Shown here in pieces: positions 41,823 to 49,557 of a DNA stretch of 64,000 nt. A program made the translations under genes and the position numbers. The number at the start of each line of letters is the position of its first letter. The stretch's first letter is position 1. Source of the stretch: JACVRX01 sp963819885 (GTDB lineage Bacteria > Actinomycetota > Actinomycetes > Jiangellales > Jiangellaceae); assembly GCA_963819885.1 (NCBI GenBank), contig CAWFXV010000025.1:1-64000 (forward strand). Direction: 5' to 3'. The notes below the pieces were generated by a model that was not told the origin of the DNA, did no database searches, and worked only from the letters and a program-made list of their open reading frames with translations.

Positions 41823-43246
41823 TGACGGTAACCAGCCCAGCTCCCGCGACCGCCAAGCCCGCGCGCGAGGACGATCCGCGAAACCCGAACCACCGACTGG
41901 CCGCGTTCTTCGACCGGGGTTCGGTCACGCTGCTGAGCCCGGACGACAGCAGCGGCATGCTGGCAGCGACCGGGCTGGTGAACGGCACCGCGGTGGTCGC
42001 CTTTTGCTCCGACGCCACCGTCATGGGTGGCGCGATGGGTAACGACGGCTGCCAGGTCGTCGTCGACGCCTACGAACGAGCCCTTGCCGACGACGTGCCG
42101 ATCATCGGCCTCTGGCACTCCGGCGGCGCGCGGCTGGCCGAAGGTGTGCTGTCGCTGCACGCCGTGGGCCGCATCTTCGCGATCATGACCCGGGCTTCTG
42201 GCCGGATTCCGCAGATCTCGGTCGTGCTGGGGCCGGCTGCCGGCGGGGCCGCCTACGGGCCGGCGCTGACCGACGTCGTCGTGCTCGGTCCGGACGGCCG
42301 GGTCTTCGTGACCGGGCCCGACGTCGTGCGATCGGTGACGGGCGAAGACGTCGACATGCTGCGTCTTGGCGGCCCGGAACCGCACGGCCGACGCTCCGGC
42401 GTCGTCCACGTCGTCACAGCGACGGAACGGGAGGCGTTGGATGAAGCCCGCCGGCTGGCAGCACTGCTCGGCAATCAGGGGACGGTGTCGGCCGACTCGG
42501 TCGAAGACCGCGACCTCGGGACCTGCCTGCCGGAGTCGGCGAGGCGGGCTTACGACGTCCACCCGCTGATCGCCGGCCTGCTGGATGACGACTCATCGCT
42601 CGAGCTGCATCCGCGGTGGGCGCCGAACATGACGACCACTCTCGGCCGCCTCGGTGGGCGAACCGTTGGTGTCGTCGCCAACAACCCGCTGCGGCTCGGC
42701 GGCTGCCTGGACTCCACTTCCGCCGAGAAAGCGGCACGGTTCGTGCGCATGTGCGATGCATTCGGGGTTCCCCTCGTCGTCGTCGTCGACGTTCCGGGTT
42801 ACCTGCCCGGCGTCGGGCAGGAATGGGACGGGGTCGTACGCCGGGGCGCCAAGCTGCTGCACGCGTTCGCCGAGGCGACAGTGCCGCGGGTGACGCTGGT
42901 CACGCGCAAGGCGTACGGCGGTGCCTACATCGCGATGAACGCCAGGGCACTTGGCGCGACCAGGGTGTTTGCCTGGCCCTCGGCGGAAGTCGCCGTCATG
43001 GGCGCGGTGGCGGCCGTGCGAATCCTGCACCGGCGACGGCTCGCCGAGCTAGCCCCTGACCTACGGGCGCAGGTCGAAGCGGAGCTCGCCGAGGAGCACG
43101 AACGCATCGCGGGCGGGTTGAACCGGGCCATGGAGATCGGTGTCGTGGACGAGGTCGTGGAGCCCTCGGCGACCCGCTCGGCTCTCGCCCGGGCGATCGC
43201 CGACGCTCGAGCCCGTCGCGGCCAGCACGGCAACATCCCGCTCTGA
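41822..43246 (+). CDS. accD: acyl-CoA carboxylase beta subunit (carboxyltransferase)
   Basis: 474 residues from ATG 41822. Full-length biotin-dependent carboxyltransferase with both crotonase-like halves: GGAMGNDGCQVVVDAYERAL, GPAAGGAAYGPALTD, and the second half with VVDVPGYLPGVGQEWDGVVR and RKAYGGAYIAMNARALGA. Position at the end of the fab operon mirrors mycobacterial accD6, whose product carboxylates acetyl/propionyl-CoA with an AccA-type biotin subunit encoded elsewhere. It presumably supplies malonyl-CoA to this synthase. A strong terminator follows. Confidence 0.92.
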   Translation: MTVTSPAPATAKPAREDDPRNPNHRLAAFFDRGSVTLLSPDDSSGMLAATGLVNGTAVVAFCSDATVMGGAMGNDGCQVVVDAYERALADDVPIIGLWHSGGARLAEGVLSLHAVGRIFAIMTRASGRIPQISVVLGPAAGGAAYGPALTDVVVLGPDGRVFVTGPDVVRSVTGEDVDMLRLGGPEPHGRRSGVVHVVTATEREALDEARRLAALLGNQGTVSADSVEDRDLGTCLPESARRAYDVHPLIAGLLDDDSSLELHPRWAPNMTTTLGRLGGRTVGVVANNPLRLGGCLDSTSAEKAARFVRMCDAFGVPLVVVVDVPGYLPGVGQEWDGVVRRGAKLLHAFAEATVPRVTLVTRKAYGGAYIAMNARALGATRVFAWPSAEVAVMGAVAAVRILHRRRLAELAPDLRAQVEAELAEEHERIAGGLNRAMEIGVVDEVVEPSATRSALARAIADARARRGQHGNIPL

Positions 43247-43265
43247 ATCCGCCTCCACACGCACC

Positions 43266-43297
43266 AGCGCCCCGGCCTGCAGGGGGGCCGGGGCGCT
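43266..43297 (+). terminator. strong terminator of the fab operon
   Basis: AGCGCCCCGGCC (43266-43277) and GGCCGGGGCGCT (43286-43297) form a perfect 12-bp stem 20 bp after accD. A weaker minus-strand hairpin (CGGGTC/GACCCG, 43424-43447) may end the convergent DUF3145 gene. Confidence 0.85.
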
Positions 43298-43473
43298 CCG
43301 TGGTGCGGCCGCTGTGTTCGCCCGGATCACCGGGCCGGGGAGTCACCGGTGCCGGAGCGGCCACGTCTGTGGTTGTTATCCGCTCGTGACCATACCGTCG
43401 CCAGGCTGAACACGGAAGAGGAACGGGTCAATCAATTTTGAGACCCGATTCCACAATCTGGACAAAGTCACGA

Positions 43474-43968
43474 TCACACCACCTGGTGCAGCCAGCGGAC
43501 GGGCGCACCGTCGCCCGCGTAGCGAAACGGCTCGAGCTCGTCGTCCCACGGGCCGCCCACCAAGCGCCTGAGCTCCTCGACCAGGTCGGTCTCGCCCAGC
43601 GCCGCCTTCGCCACCGCGGACTTGATCCGCTCCTCGGGGATCATGATGTCGCCGTGCACGCCGGTGACGGCGTGAAAGACGCCCAACGCCGGCGTGTAGG
43701 AGTAGCGCGCCCCCTCATAACCCGGGCTCGGCTCTTCCGTGACCTCGTAGCGCAGGTGCAGCCAGCCGCGCAGTGCGGACGCCAGCGTCGCGGCTGTGCC
43801 CGGCTGCCCCTGCCACGACAGCTCACACCGATACGTCCCCGGCGACGCTGGCTGACGGGTCCATTGCATGTTGACGGGTACGCCAAGTGCGCCGGCCACT
43901 GCCCACTCGATGTGTGGGCACAACGCCGACGTCGCCGCGTGGACGTACAGGACGCCACGTGTCGTCAC
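43474..43968 (-). CDS. DUF3145 domain protein
   Basis: 164 residues: TRGVLYVHAATSALCPHIEW, PASPGTYRCELSWQGQPG, LRGWLHLRYEVTEEPSPGYE and DIMIPEERIKSAVAKA are the full DUF3145 family, conserved in actinobacteria beside the fab cluster. Soluble; function unknown. Convergent with accD. Confidence 0.92.
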   Translation of the reverse strand: MTTRGVLYVHAATSALCPHIEWAVAGALGVPVNMQWTRQPASPGTYRCELSWQGQPGTAATLASALRGWLHLRYEVTEEPSPGYEGARYSYTPALGVFHAVTGVHGDIMIPEERIKSAVAKAALGETDLVEELRRLVGGPWDDELEPFRYAGDGAPVRWLHQVV

Positions 43969-44120
43969 CGGGTCCTCCTGGCGGGTCGAGGGACGCCTTC
44001 CCCAGCGGCCTCGGGCCCGCGTCGGACCGGTTGACGCGGATCATTCTGCCTGACGGGATCGCGGCGCACCAGACGACGCGCAAGAAACCGCACGGCAGGG
44101 ACCCGACTAGTGTCCGACAG

Positions 44121-44936
44121 GTGCAGAGTCTGCGGCTGGTGGATCGCTGGCCGGTCCAGAACGTGGCGACGGCCGTGGTGGCCGGCACCGGCGATGTCGT
44201 CGGCGGCCACGGTGACCTCGTGCGCGTCTTCCCACTCGCGTCGGTAACCAAGCTCATCACCGCGTATGCGGCACTGGTGGCCCTGACCGAGGGTGCAGCC
44301 GAGCTCGACGATCCGGCCGGGCCACCCGGCGCCACGATCCGTCATCTGCTGGCGCATGCCTCGGGCGTCGCTTTTGACAGTGACATTGTCGTGGCGCAAC
44401 CCGGCAAGCGCCGGATCTACTCCAACGCGGGGTTCGAGATCCTGGCGAACACGTTGGCGGAGCGGTCGGGCATTCCGTTCGCCGAGTACGTGACCGACGG
44501 TGTACTGAGCCCGCTCGGGATGGGGTCGACGCGGTTGGTCGGATCCCCGGCCGCCGGGATCGAATCCACCGTCGCCGACCTGGCTCGGTTTTCCGCCGAG
44601 CTCCAGCGGCCGACGCTGGTCGACCCGACGACGATGGCCGAGGCGTGCCGGGTGGTGTTCCCGGGCTTGCGCGGTGTGCTGCCCGGCTTCGGCCGGCAGG
44701 AGCCCAATGACTGGGGCCTCGGCTTCGAGATTCGTGACCACAAGGCCCCGCACTGGACCGGGTCGGCGAGCTCGCCGGAGACGTTCGGCCACTTCGGGCA
44801 GAGCGGAACGTTCCTGTGGGTCGACCCGCAGGCCCGCGCCGCATGCGTGGTCTTGACCGATCGTGGCTTCGGGCAGTGGGCGATCGAGGCATGGCCGGCG
44901 TTCACCGACGCTGTGCTGGCCGATCTCGGCCGCTGA
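44121..44936 (+). CDS. beta-lactamase-family serine hydrolase
   Basis: 271 residues from GTG 44121. Catalytic SxxK at Ser41-Lys44 (PLASVTKLITAY), YSN at RRIYSNAGFEILANTLAE and the third motif at HFGQSGTFLWVD. Penicillin-binding-protein/esterase fold without signal peptide, so cytoplasmic. Family members hydrolyse peptides, esters or beta-lactams; substrate unknown. Confidence 0.85.
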   Translation: MQSLRLVDRWPVQNVATAVVAGTGDVVGGHGDLVRVFPLASVTKLITAYAALVALTEGAAELDDPAGPPGATIRHLLAHASGVAFDSDIVVAQPGKRRIYSNAGFEILANTLAERSGIPFAEYVTDGVLSPLGMGSTRLVGSPAAGIESTVADLARFSAELQRPTLVDPTTMAEACRVVFPGLRGVLPGFGRQEPNDWGLGFEIRDHKAPHWTGSASSPETFGHFGQSGTFLWVDPQARAACVVLTDRGFGQWAIEAWPAFTDAVLADLGR

Positions 44937-44961
44937 CGACCCGCACGACCAACCCCGCGCC

Positions 44962-44987
44962 GGAATTGTCCCGCTCGCTGGATCGTT
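44962..44987 (+). promoter_or_regulatory. SigR/SigH-type promoter of the sigma factor gene
   Basis: GGAAT (44962-44966) and GTT (44985-44987) are separated by exactly 18 bp, the oxidative/thiol-stress sigma-factor consensus GGAAT-N18-GTT. A hairpin (CGGGTCGG/CCGACCCG, 44999-45019) lies in the 5' leader of the downstream gene. Confidence 0.65.
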
Positions 44988-45046
44988 AACTCAGATGTCG
45001 GGTCGGGGTGTCCGACCCGCTCGGACATGACCTCGGAGGGGGGCTC

Positions 45047-46018
45047 ATGGCACGCACAACGCACGACCCGCCCACCCGGCGTCGGGCCCGGCATGACGAC
45101 GAGCCTGACCTGGTGGGTCAGTACCTTGCCCAGATCGGATCCACCCCGTTGCTGACCGCCGATGAGGAGGTCGCGCTGGCCAAGCGCATCGAGGCCGGGC
45201 TGTACGCGACGGAGCTACTTCGTGCCGCCGATGACGGCGAACGGCGCCTGACCGAAGCTCGACGCCGCGAGCTGGCTGCCGTTGCGGAGGAAGGCAGGGC
45301 GGCCAAGGACCACATGATCCGGGCCAACCTGCGACTGGTCGTGTCGGCCGCGCGCAAGCACGCCCGGCGCGGGCTGCCGTTTCTCGACGTGGTGCAAGAA
45401 GGCAATCTTGGGCTGATCCGGGCAGTGGAGAAGTTCGACTACGCCAAGGGCTTCAAGTTCTCCACCTACGCCATGTGGTGGATCCGCCAGGCGATCGAGC
45501 GGGGCCTGTCCGAGCAGAGCCGCACCGTGCGGCTGCCGGCACATGTCGCCGAGACGGTTTCCAAGATCAACCGCATTGATCGTGACCTCAACCGGATGCT
45601 CGGCCGCGAGCCGACGGTGGCCGAAGTCGCCGAACAGGCGGGCTTGTCCGTCGACCGGGTTGTGGAACTGCGCCGGGTCGCCCGCGACTCGGTCAGTCTC
45701 GACACTCCTGTCGGCGACGACGGCGAGACGACCCTCGGCGACCTGATCGAGGACAGTGACGTCCTGCAGGCCGCCGATATTGCCGAGCAGCGGGCACTCA
45801 CCGCGTCGCTGAATGAGCTCGTCGCCACCCTGACCCCGCGCGAGGCGACCATCATCAAGCTCAGGTTCGGGCTCGAGGACGGCCAACCGCACACGCTGCA
45901 GGAGGTGGCCGACCGAGTCGGCCTCACTCGGGAGCGGGTACGCCAGCTGGAGAAGAAGGCGCTCGCCGAGTTGCGCGATCCGCAGCGGCATGAGCCCGTG
46001 CTGGCGTGGGCCAGCTGA
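45047..46018 (+). CDS. group 2 sigma-70 factor (SigB/HrdD type)
   Basis: 323 residues from ATG 45047, behind GGAGGGG. Region 1.2 (DLVGQYLAQIGSTPLLTADE), region 2 (FSTYAMWWIRQAIERGLSEQ), region 3 and region 4 with the -35 recognition helix (LTRERVRQLEKKALAELRD) are all intact. It lacks the long acidic region 1.1 of the vegetative factor, so it is an alternative principal-like factor of the SigB/HrdD group. Its own promoter looks SigR-dependent, as for hrdD and sigB in relatives. Convergent with vapC, 6 bp apart. Confidence 0.92.
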   Translation: MARTTHDPPTRRRARHDDEPDLVGQYLAQIGSTPLLTADEEVALAKRIEAGLYATELLRAADDGERRLTEARRRELAAVAEEGRAAKDHMIRANLRLVVSAARKHARRGLPFLDVVQEGNLGLIRAVEKFDYAKGFKFSTYAMWWIRQAIERGLSEQSRTVRLPAHVAETVSKINRIDRDLNRMLGREPTVAEVAEQAGLSVDRVVELRRVARDSVSLDTPVGDDGETTLGDLIEDSDVLQAADIAEQRALTASLNELVATLTPREATIIKLRFGLEDGQPHTLQEVADRVGLTRERVRQLEKKALAELRDPQRHEPVLAWAS

Positions 46019-46024
46019 CAGAGG

Positions 46025-46426
46025 TCAGACCGCAATGACATCGAGCATGCGAGCCAAGCCAGCGAAGTCGCGAGGATTTCGGGTGAGCAGCAGGGCAGCG
46101 TGGGCCACGGCGGTCGCTGCAATCTGAAGGTCGAGGCGGCGCAGGCGCGGACTACGTCCAGAAGCTCGGACGAGTCCGGCCAGGGGTCCGTAGGTCTTTG
46201 CCGCGGCGAGGTCGAACGGCCAGATCTCAAACGCTTCGACTACGGCGTGGTACCGCTCGGACCGCGCGTATCGAGCAACCGGATCATCGGTGTTGAGGCC
46301 GTAACCCAGCTCGGCGATGGTCACCGCACTGACCGCGTGATCCGCCGACGCGTAACCGCCCAGTTCGATCCGCTCGAGGTCGATGACCACCGAGGTGTCC
46401 AGCAGGACGCGTTCTTGCGTCGTCAT
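46025..46426 (-). CDS. vapC: VapC-type PIN-domain toxin
   Basis: 133 residues. PIN RNase with acidic residues at VLLDTSVVIDLERI (first Asp), VTIAELGYGL (Glu) and RRLDLQIAATAVAHAA (Asp). Expected to cleave tRNA or rRNA when free of antitoxin. Starts inside the ATGA overlap with vapB. Confidence 0.92.
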   Translation of the reverse strand: MTTQERVLLDTSVVIDLERIELGGYASADHAVSAVTIAELGYGLNTDDPVARYARSERYHAVVEAFEIWPFDLAAAKTYGPLAGLVRASGRSPRLRRLDLQIAATAVAHAALLLTRNPRDFAGLARMLDVIAV

Positions 46427-46740
46427 CCGGTGCCGCCTCGGCCTGCTCTGTCCTGACGAGTAGAGGCGTCGACATCATCGAGGTCGTCGCTTCCGAAGAG
46501 AGCGTCCGCGGCGGCACGGTCGGCATACCAACGGTCCACGTCGATCGGCGGGAGGCGTCGGAACTCGGCCTGCACCTCGCCGAGAGTCTTCCGTGGACGG
46601 CCTTCCCCGGCCTGGTGCGGTATGAGGTCGGCAATGGCCTTACCGTGGCGCGTGACGGTAAAGCTCTCACCAGCCTCGACCCGGCGCATGATCTCCGCGT
46701 TCTCGTTGCGAAGCTCCCGCTGGCCGATCACCTCAGTCAT
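46423..46740 (-). CDS. vapB: VapB/Phd-type antitoxin
   Basis: 105 residues from ATG 46740. N-terminal Phd/YefM-like DNA-binding part (TEVIGQRELRNENAEIMRRV, FTVTRHGKAIADLIP), and a C-terminal toxin-binding tail with DVDRWYADRAAADALFG. Overlaps vapC by ATGA. An alternative start at 46758 adds six residues. Confidence 0.9.
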   Translation of the reverse strand: MTEVIGQRELRNENAEIMRRVEAGESFTVTRHGKAIADLIPHQAGEGRPRKTLGEVQAEFRRLPPIDVDRWYADRAAADALFGSDDLDDVDASTRQDRAGRGGTG

Positions 46741-46746
46741 GTGGCT

Positions 46747-46799
46747 AACATAGCACAATATTGGGATTTGGCTACGGATGCGCTACGGATGCGCTACGC
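46747..46799 (-). promoter_or_regulatory. vapBC promoter with 11-bp tandem repeats upstream
   Basis: Minus-strand TAGCCA (46774-46769) and TATGTT (46752-46747) are spaced 16 bp, and the vapB ATG follows six bases later, so translation may be leaderless. CTACGGATGCG repeats at 46772 and 46783 (and a partial third) overlap the -35 side and could be operator sites. Confidence 0.4.
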
Positions 46800-46828
46800 A
46801 CCTGTCTTACCCAAGACGGCCAAACGCG

Positions 46829-46863
46829 CCGGTGGGCCCTGCGTTCTCAGCAGGGCCCACCGG
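46829..46863 (-). terminator. strong terminator of the ArsR-SRPBCC operon
   Basis: CCGGTGGGCCCTGC (46829-46842) pairs perfectly with GCAGGGCCCACCGG (46850-46863) around a 7-base loop, six bases beyond the SRPBCC stop. Confidence 0.85.
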
Positions 46864-46868
46864 TGAGT

Positions 46869-47354
46869 TCAGCCGTGCAGCGGCTGGCCGGTCTCGAGCA
46901 GGGTCTTCAGGTCGCTGAGCACGTCGGCCCAGCCGCCTCCAGCACCCTCGACCGAGCCGGCGACCATCGCCGCCGTGTTCGGTGCTCCGTCAAGCTGGTG
47001 GGTCACCGTCAGGCTCGTGACGCCATCCTCCCCCTCCGTGATCTCGTAGGTCAGCCGGGTGGGTGGCTCCTGATCCCAGCCGGCCCGCCAGGTCTGCACG
47101 AGCTTGCGTGGTGGGTCTGCCTCGATGACCTCACCGTCGACAACGACCTCGGGCATGCCCGCCTTCTGCATTTCGGCGTCGGCAATGGCCCGGTAGGTTC
47201 CACCTGGACGCAAGTCGTACTCGACCCGTCCGCCATAGCCGTACCGTTCGGTCCACTCCGGCTTGGTCAATGCATCCCAGATCGCCTCTGCCGAGGCCTT
47301 GATGTAGATCCGGTACACCTGCGTTGTTGTGCTGGTACTCGTCTCGGTGCTCAT
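46869..47354 (-). CDS. SRPBCC/AHSA1-family protein
   Basis: 161 residues from ATG 47354. Hydrophobic-cavity START-like fold: YRIYIKASAEAIWDALTKPE, GRVEYDLRPGGTYRAIADAE, TRLTYEITEGEDGVTSLTVT and the C-terminal helix WADVLSDLKTLLETG. Usually binds small hydrophobic ligands. Coupled to its ArsR-family regulator by ATGA, a common actinobacterial pair. Confidence 0.92.
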   Translation of the reverse strand: MSTETSTSTTTQVYRIYIKASAEAIWDALTKPEWTERYGYGGRVEYDLRPGGTYRAIADAEMQKAGMPEVVVDGEVIEADPPRKLVQTWRAGWDQEPPTRLTYEITEGEDGVTSLTVTHQLDGAPNTAAMVAGSVEGAGGGWADVLSDLKTLLETGQPLHG

Positions 47355-47671
47355 CTCTGGTCCTCCAGCTCGGTCTTGAGTCCGACGAGCGCGGACACCC
47401 GTCGCTCCTTGTACTTGTCGATCCACCGGTCGTGGATCAGCCGGATCGGCACCGGGTTCAGGAAATGCAGCTTCTCCCGGCCCGAGCGGCGCGTGACGAC
47501 CAGACCCGCGTCCTCGAGCACCCGCAGGTGCTTCATGGCGCCGAAGCGGGTCATCTCCAACTCGGACTCGAGCTCGGTGAGCGTGCGGCCGTCACGCGCG
47601 AAGAGCCGGTCGAGCAGGAATCGACGAGTCGGGTCGGCGAGTGCCTTGAACACCCGGTCGTCGTCGGTCAT
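47351..47671 (-). CDS. ArsR-family winged-helix regulator
   Basis: 106 residues from ATG 47671. Winged HTH: VFKALADPTRRFLLDRLFAR, LTELESELEMTRFGAMKHLR and VLEDAGLVVTRRSGREKLHF. No metal-binding Cys pair, so it belongs to the non-metal ArsR subgroup paired with SRPBCC proteins. It probably represses this operon through the palindrome just upstream. Confidence 0.92.
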   Translation of the reverse strand: MTDDDRVFKALADPTRRFLLDRLFARDGRTLTELESELEMTRFGAMKHLRVLEDAGLVVTRRSGREKLHFLNPVPIRLIHDRWIDKYKERRVSALVGLKTELEDQR

Positions 47672-47682
47672 GACTCGACAAT

Positions 47683-47702
47683 ATGTGACCAGATGGTCAC
47701 AT
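47683..47702. promoter_or_regulatory. ArsR operator palindrome
   Basis: ATGTGACC-AGAT-GGTCACAT is a perfect 8-bp inverted repeat 12 bases upstream of the regulator's ATG. Confidence 0.7.
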
Positions 47703-47811
47703 GTCAATCGGGCTCTTCACGACCCGGCTGGACGGACGTACAAGGAGCCGACGTCGCTGGTTGAGCAAGCGGCGACGTGACGCTGAGCCGCAGGCCCGGC
47801 ATGCTGCTGGT

Positions 47812-48825
47812 GTGACCGTGCCGTTGCTGACGCCGCGACCGGTCGCGACGTCTCTGGACGAGCTACTCGCCAACGCAACCGACCGGCGGCCGTTCCGGCA
47901 CAGTGACTCGAAGTCGGGCTCGGCCCTTGAGCAGGTCGTCGTGGACGGCGAACCACACGTGCTCAAGCACGTTCATGTCGACGACGACTGGACGATGCGG
48001 TTCGGCGGCGACATCGGCTGCCACCCCGTGCAGGTCTGGGCGGCGGGACTGATGGACGTCCTGCCCGACCGGATCGATCACGGCGTGGTCGGTGTCGCGG
48101 GTGGGCTCGGCCGCAATGGCTGGGGCGGGGCGATCCTCATGCGGGACCTGTCCGCGGACCTGGTGCCGGCCGGCGACGAGCCGCTGAGCCTGAGCCGTCA
48201 CCTGACCTACCTCGATGACCTGGCCGCGCTGTGCGCACAGCTGCTCGGGTGGAGCGACGACGTCGGGCTGATGCCGCTGGTGAATCGCTGGACCTGGTTC
48301 AACCCGGCTTGCCTCGCGGTGGAGGCAGAGCGTGGCTGGCCCGAGCCGGTCCCCCGGCTGGCGCACGACGGGTGGGCAAGGTTCGCCGAACGCGTGCCCC
48401 GGCCTGTGCTGGATGTCGTGGAAGATCTTCGGCGCGATCCGAGTCCGCTGGTTACTGCGGCGCTGCAGACTCCGAGCACGTTCGTGCACGGAGATTGGAA
48501 GCTCGGCAACGTCGGTACCGCGGCCGATGGACGCACCGTCCTGATCGACTGGACCTATCCCGGCGAGGCACCGCCGTGTTATGAGCTCGCGTGGTATCTC
48601 TCGCTCAACCGAGCCAGGCTGCCGCACAGCAAGGAAAACGCGATCGAGGTATTCCGCAGCGCGCTCGAACGGCACGGAGTCGAGACTGCCGAGTGGTTCG
48701 AACGGCAACTCGGGATATGCCTGCTCGGCAGCATGGTGATCTTCGGCTGGGAGAAAGCGCTCGGAGATGACGCCGAGCTCGGCTGGTGGTGTGATCGCGC
48801 GAGCGAAGGCGCGGCGACGCTCTGA
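47812..48825 (+). CDS. APH-family phosphotransferase
   Basis: 337 residues from GTG 47812. Kinase fold of the aminoglycoside phosphotransferase type: HGDWKLGN (catalytic HxDxxxxN) near residue 227 and VLIDWTYPGEAPPCYELAWY supplying the metal-binding Asp. The N-lobe is unusual (VVVDGEPHVLKHVHVDDDWT). Could phosphorylate a sugar, a choline-like metabolite or an aminoglycoside; substrate not deducible. Confidence 0.82.
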   Translation: MTVPLLTPRPVATSLDELLANATDRRPFRHSDSKSGSALEQVVVDGEPHVLKHVHVDDDWTMRFGGDIGCHPVQVWAAGLMDVLPDRIDHGVVGVAGGLGRNGWGGAILMRDLSADLVPAGDEPLSLSRHLTYLDDLAALCAQLLGWSDDVGLMPLVNRWTWFNPACLAVEAERGWPEPVPRLAHDGWARFAERVPRPVLDVVEDLRRDPSPLVTAALQTPSTFVHGDWKLGNVGTAADGRTVLIDWTYPGEAPPCYELAWYLSLNRARLPHSKENAIEVFRSALERHGVETAEWFERQLGICLLGSMVIFGWEKALGDDAELGWWCDRASEGAATL

Positions 48826-48868
48826 GGTGCGCGAGTGCAGCAATGCCGGTAGTGGCAGAGTCGTCGAT

Positions 48869-49234
48869 GTGAGACTGTCGGCTGAGCAGGTAGACGACTT
48901 CTTGACCGGCCGGGACGGCGCAGTACGGTCGCTCGCCTTGGCGAGCCGAGACCTTGTCCTGGAGATCTTTCCCGACGCGGTCGAGACGGCAGAGGGCAAT
49001 GAGTTCGGTTACGGATTCGACAGCGGCTACAAGGGACTTGTCTTCACGATCAGCTTGGTTCGAGAAGGCGTCAATCTCGGCGTCTTTGGCGGTGCGTCCC
49101 TCGATGATCCGACCGGGCTACTGGAGGGCACCGGCAAAGTGCACCGGCACGTGAAGATCCGCACTGAGTCCGACCTGAGCACTGACCTTCGCGAGCTGCT
49201 CAGCCGCGCGTTCGCCAAGCGCACGAACAGCTGA
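48869..49234 (+). CDS. DUF1801 domain protein
   Basis: 121 residues from GTG 48869. SLALASRDLVLEIFPDAVE, NEFGYGFDSGYKGLVFTISL and TGKVHRHVKIRTESDLSTDL match DUF1801, small stress-associated proteins of unknown activity. A broken paralog follows 17 bp downstream. Confidence 0.75.
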   Translation: MRLSAEQVDDFLTGRDGAVRSLALASRDLVLEIFPDAVETAEGNEFGYGFDSGYKGLVFTISLVREGVNLGVFGGASLDDPTGLLEGTGKVHRHVKIRTESDLSTDLRELLSRAFAKRTNS

Positions 49235-49251
49235 CCCCACCAGGAGACCAG

Positions 49252-49543
49252 ATGGCCGCCGCGGGGATCGTCACCGGCGACTCGTCGGTATTCGAGGAGA
49301 TGGTCGCCAGCTCACCGAAGCAGATACGTGAGCTGGCCCTGGCCAGCCGAGCGTTGATCTTCGACGTGTTGCCGCAGACGGTCGAGGTGGTCTTGGCCGC
49401 AGCACGCCGGACGCGGCTTATTCGAAGGCACCGGCCGACTGATGCGCCACGTCAAGATCCGCACCCACGCCGACCTGAAGAATCCGGCTCTGCGACGCCT
49501 GGTCGAGGTAGCGACGACGCACAGAGTTCCGCCGATTGCTTGA
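49252..49543 (+). pseudogene. DUF1801 paralog with internal deletion
   Basis: The N-terminus (MVASSPKQIRELALASRALI) and C-terminus (GRGLFEGTGRLMRHVKIRTH and LRRLVEVATTHRVPPIA, other frame) match the gene upstream, but the middle third is deleted around 49395 and the frame is lost. A tandem duplicate that has decayed. Confidence 0.7.
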
Positions 49544-49557
49544 TCGGTGCCGATTCA

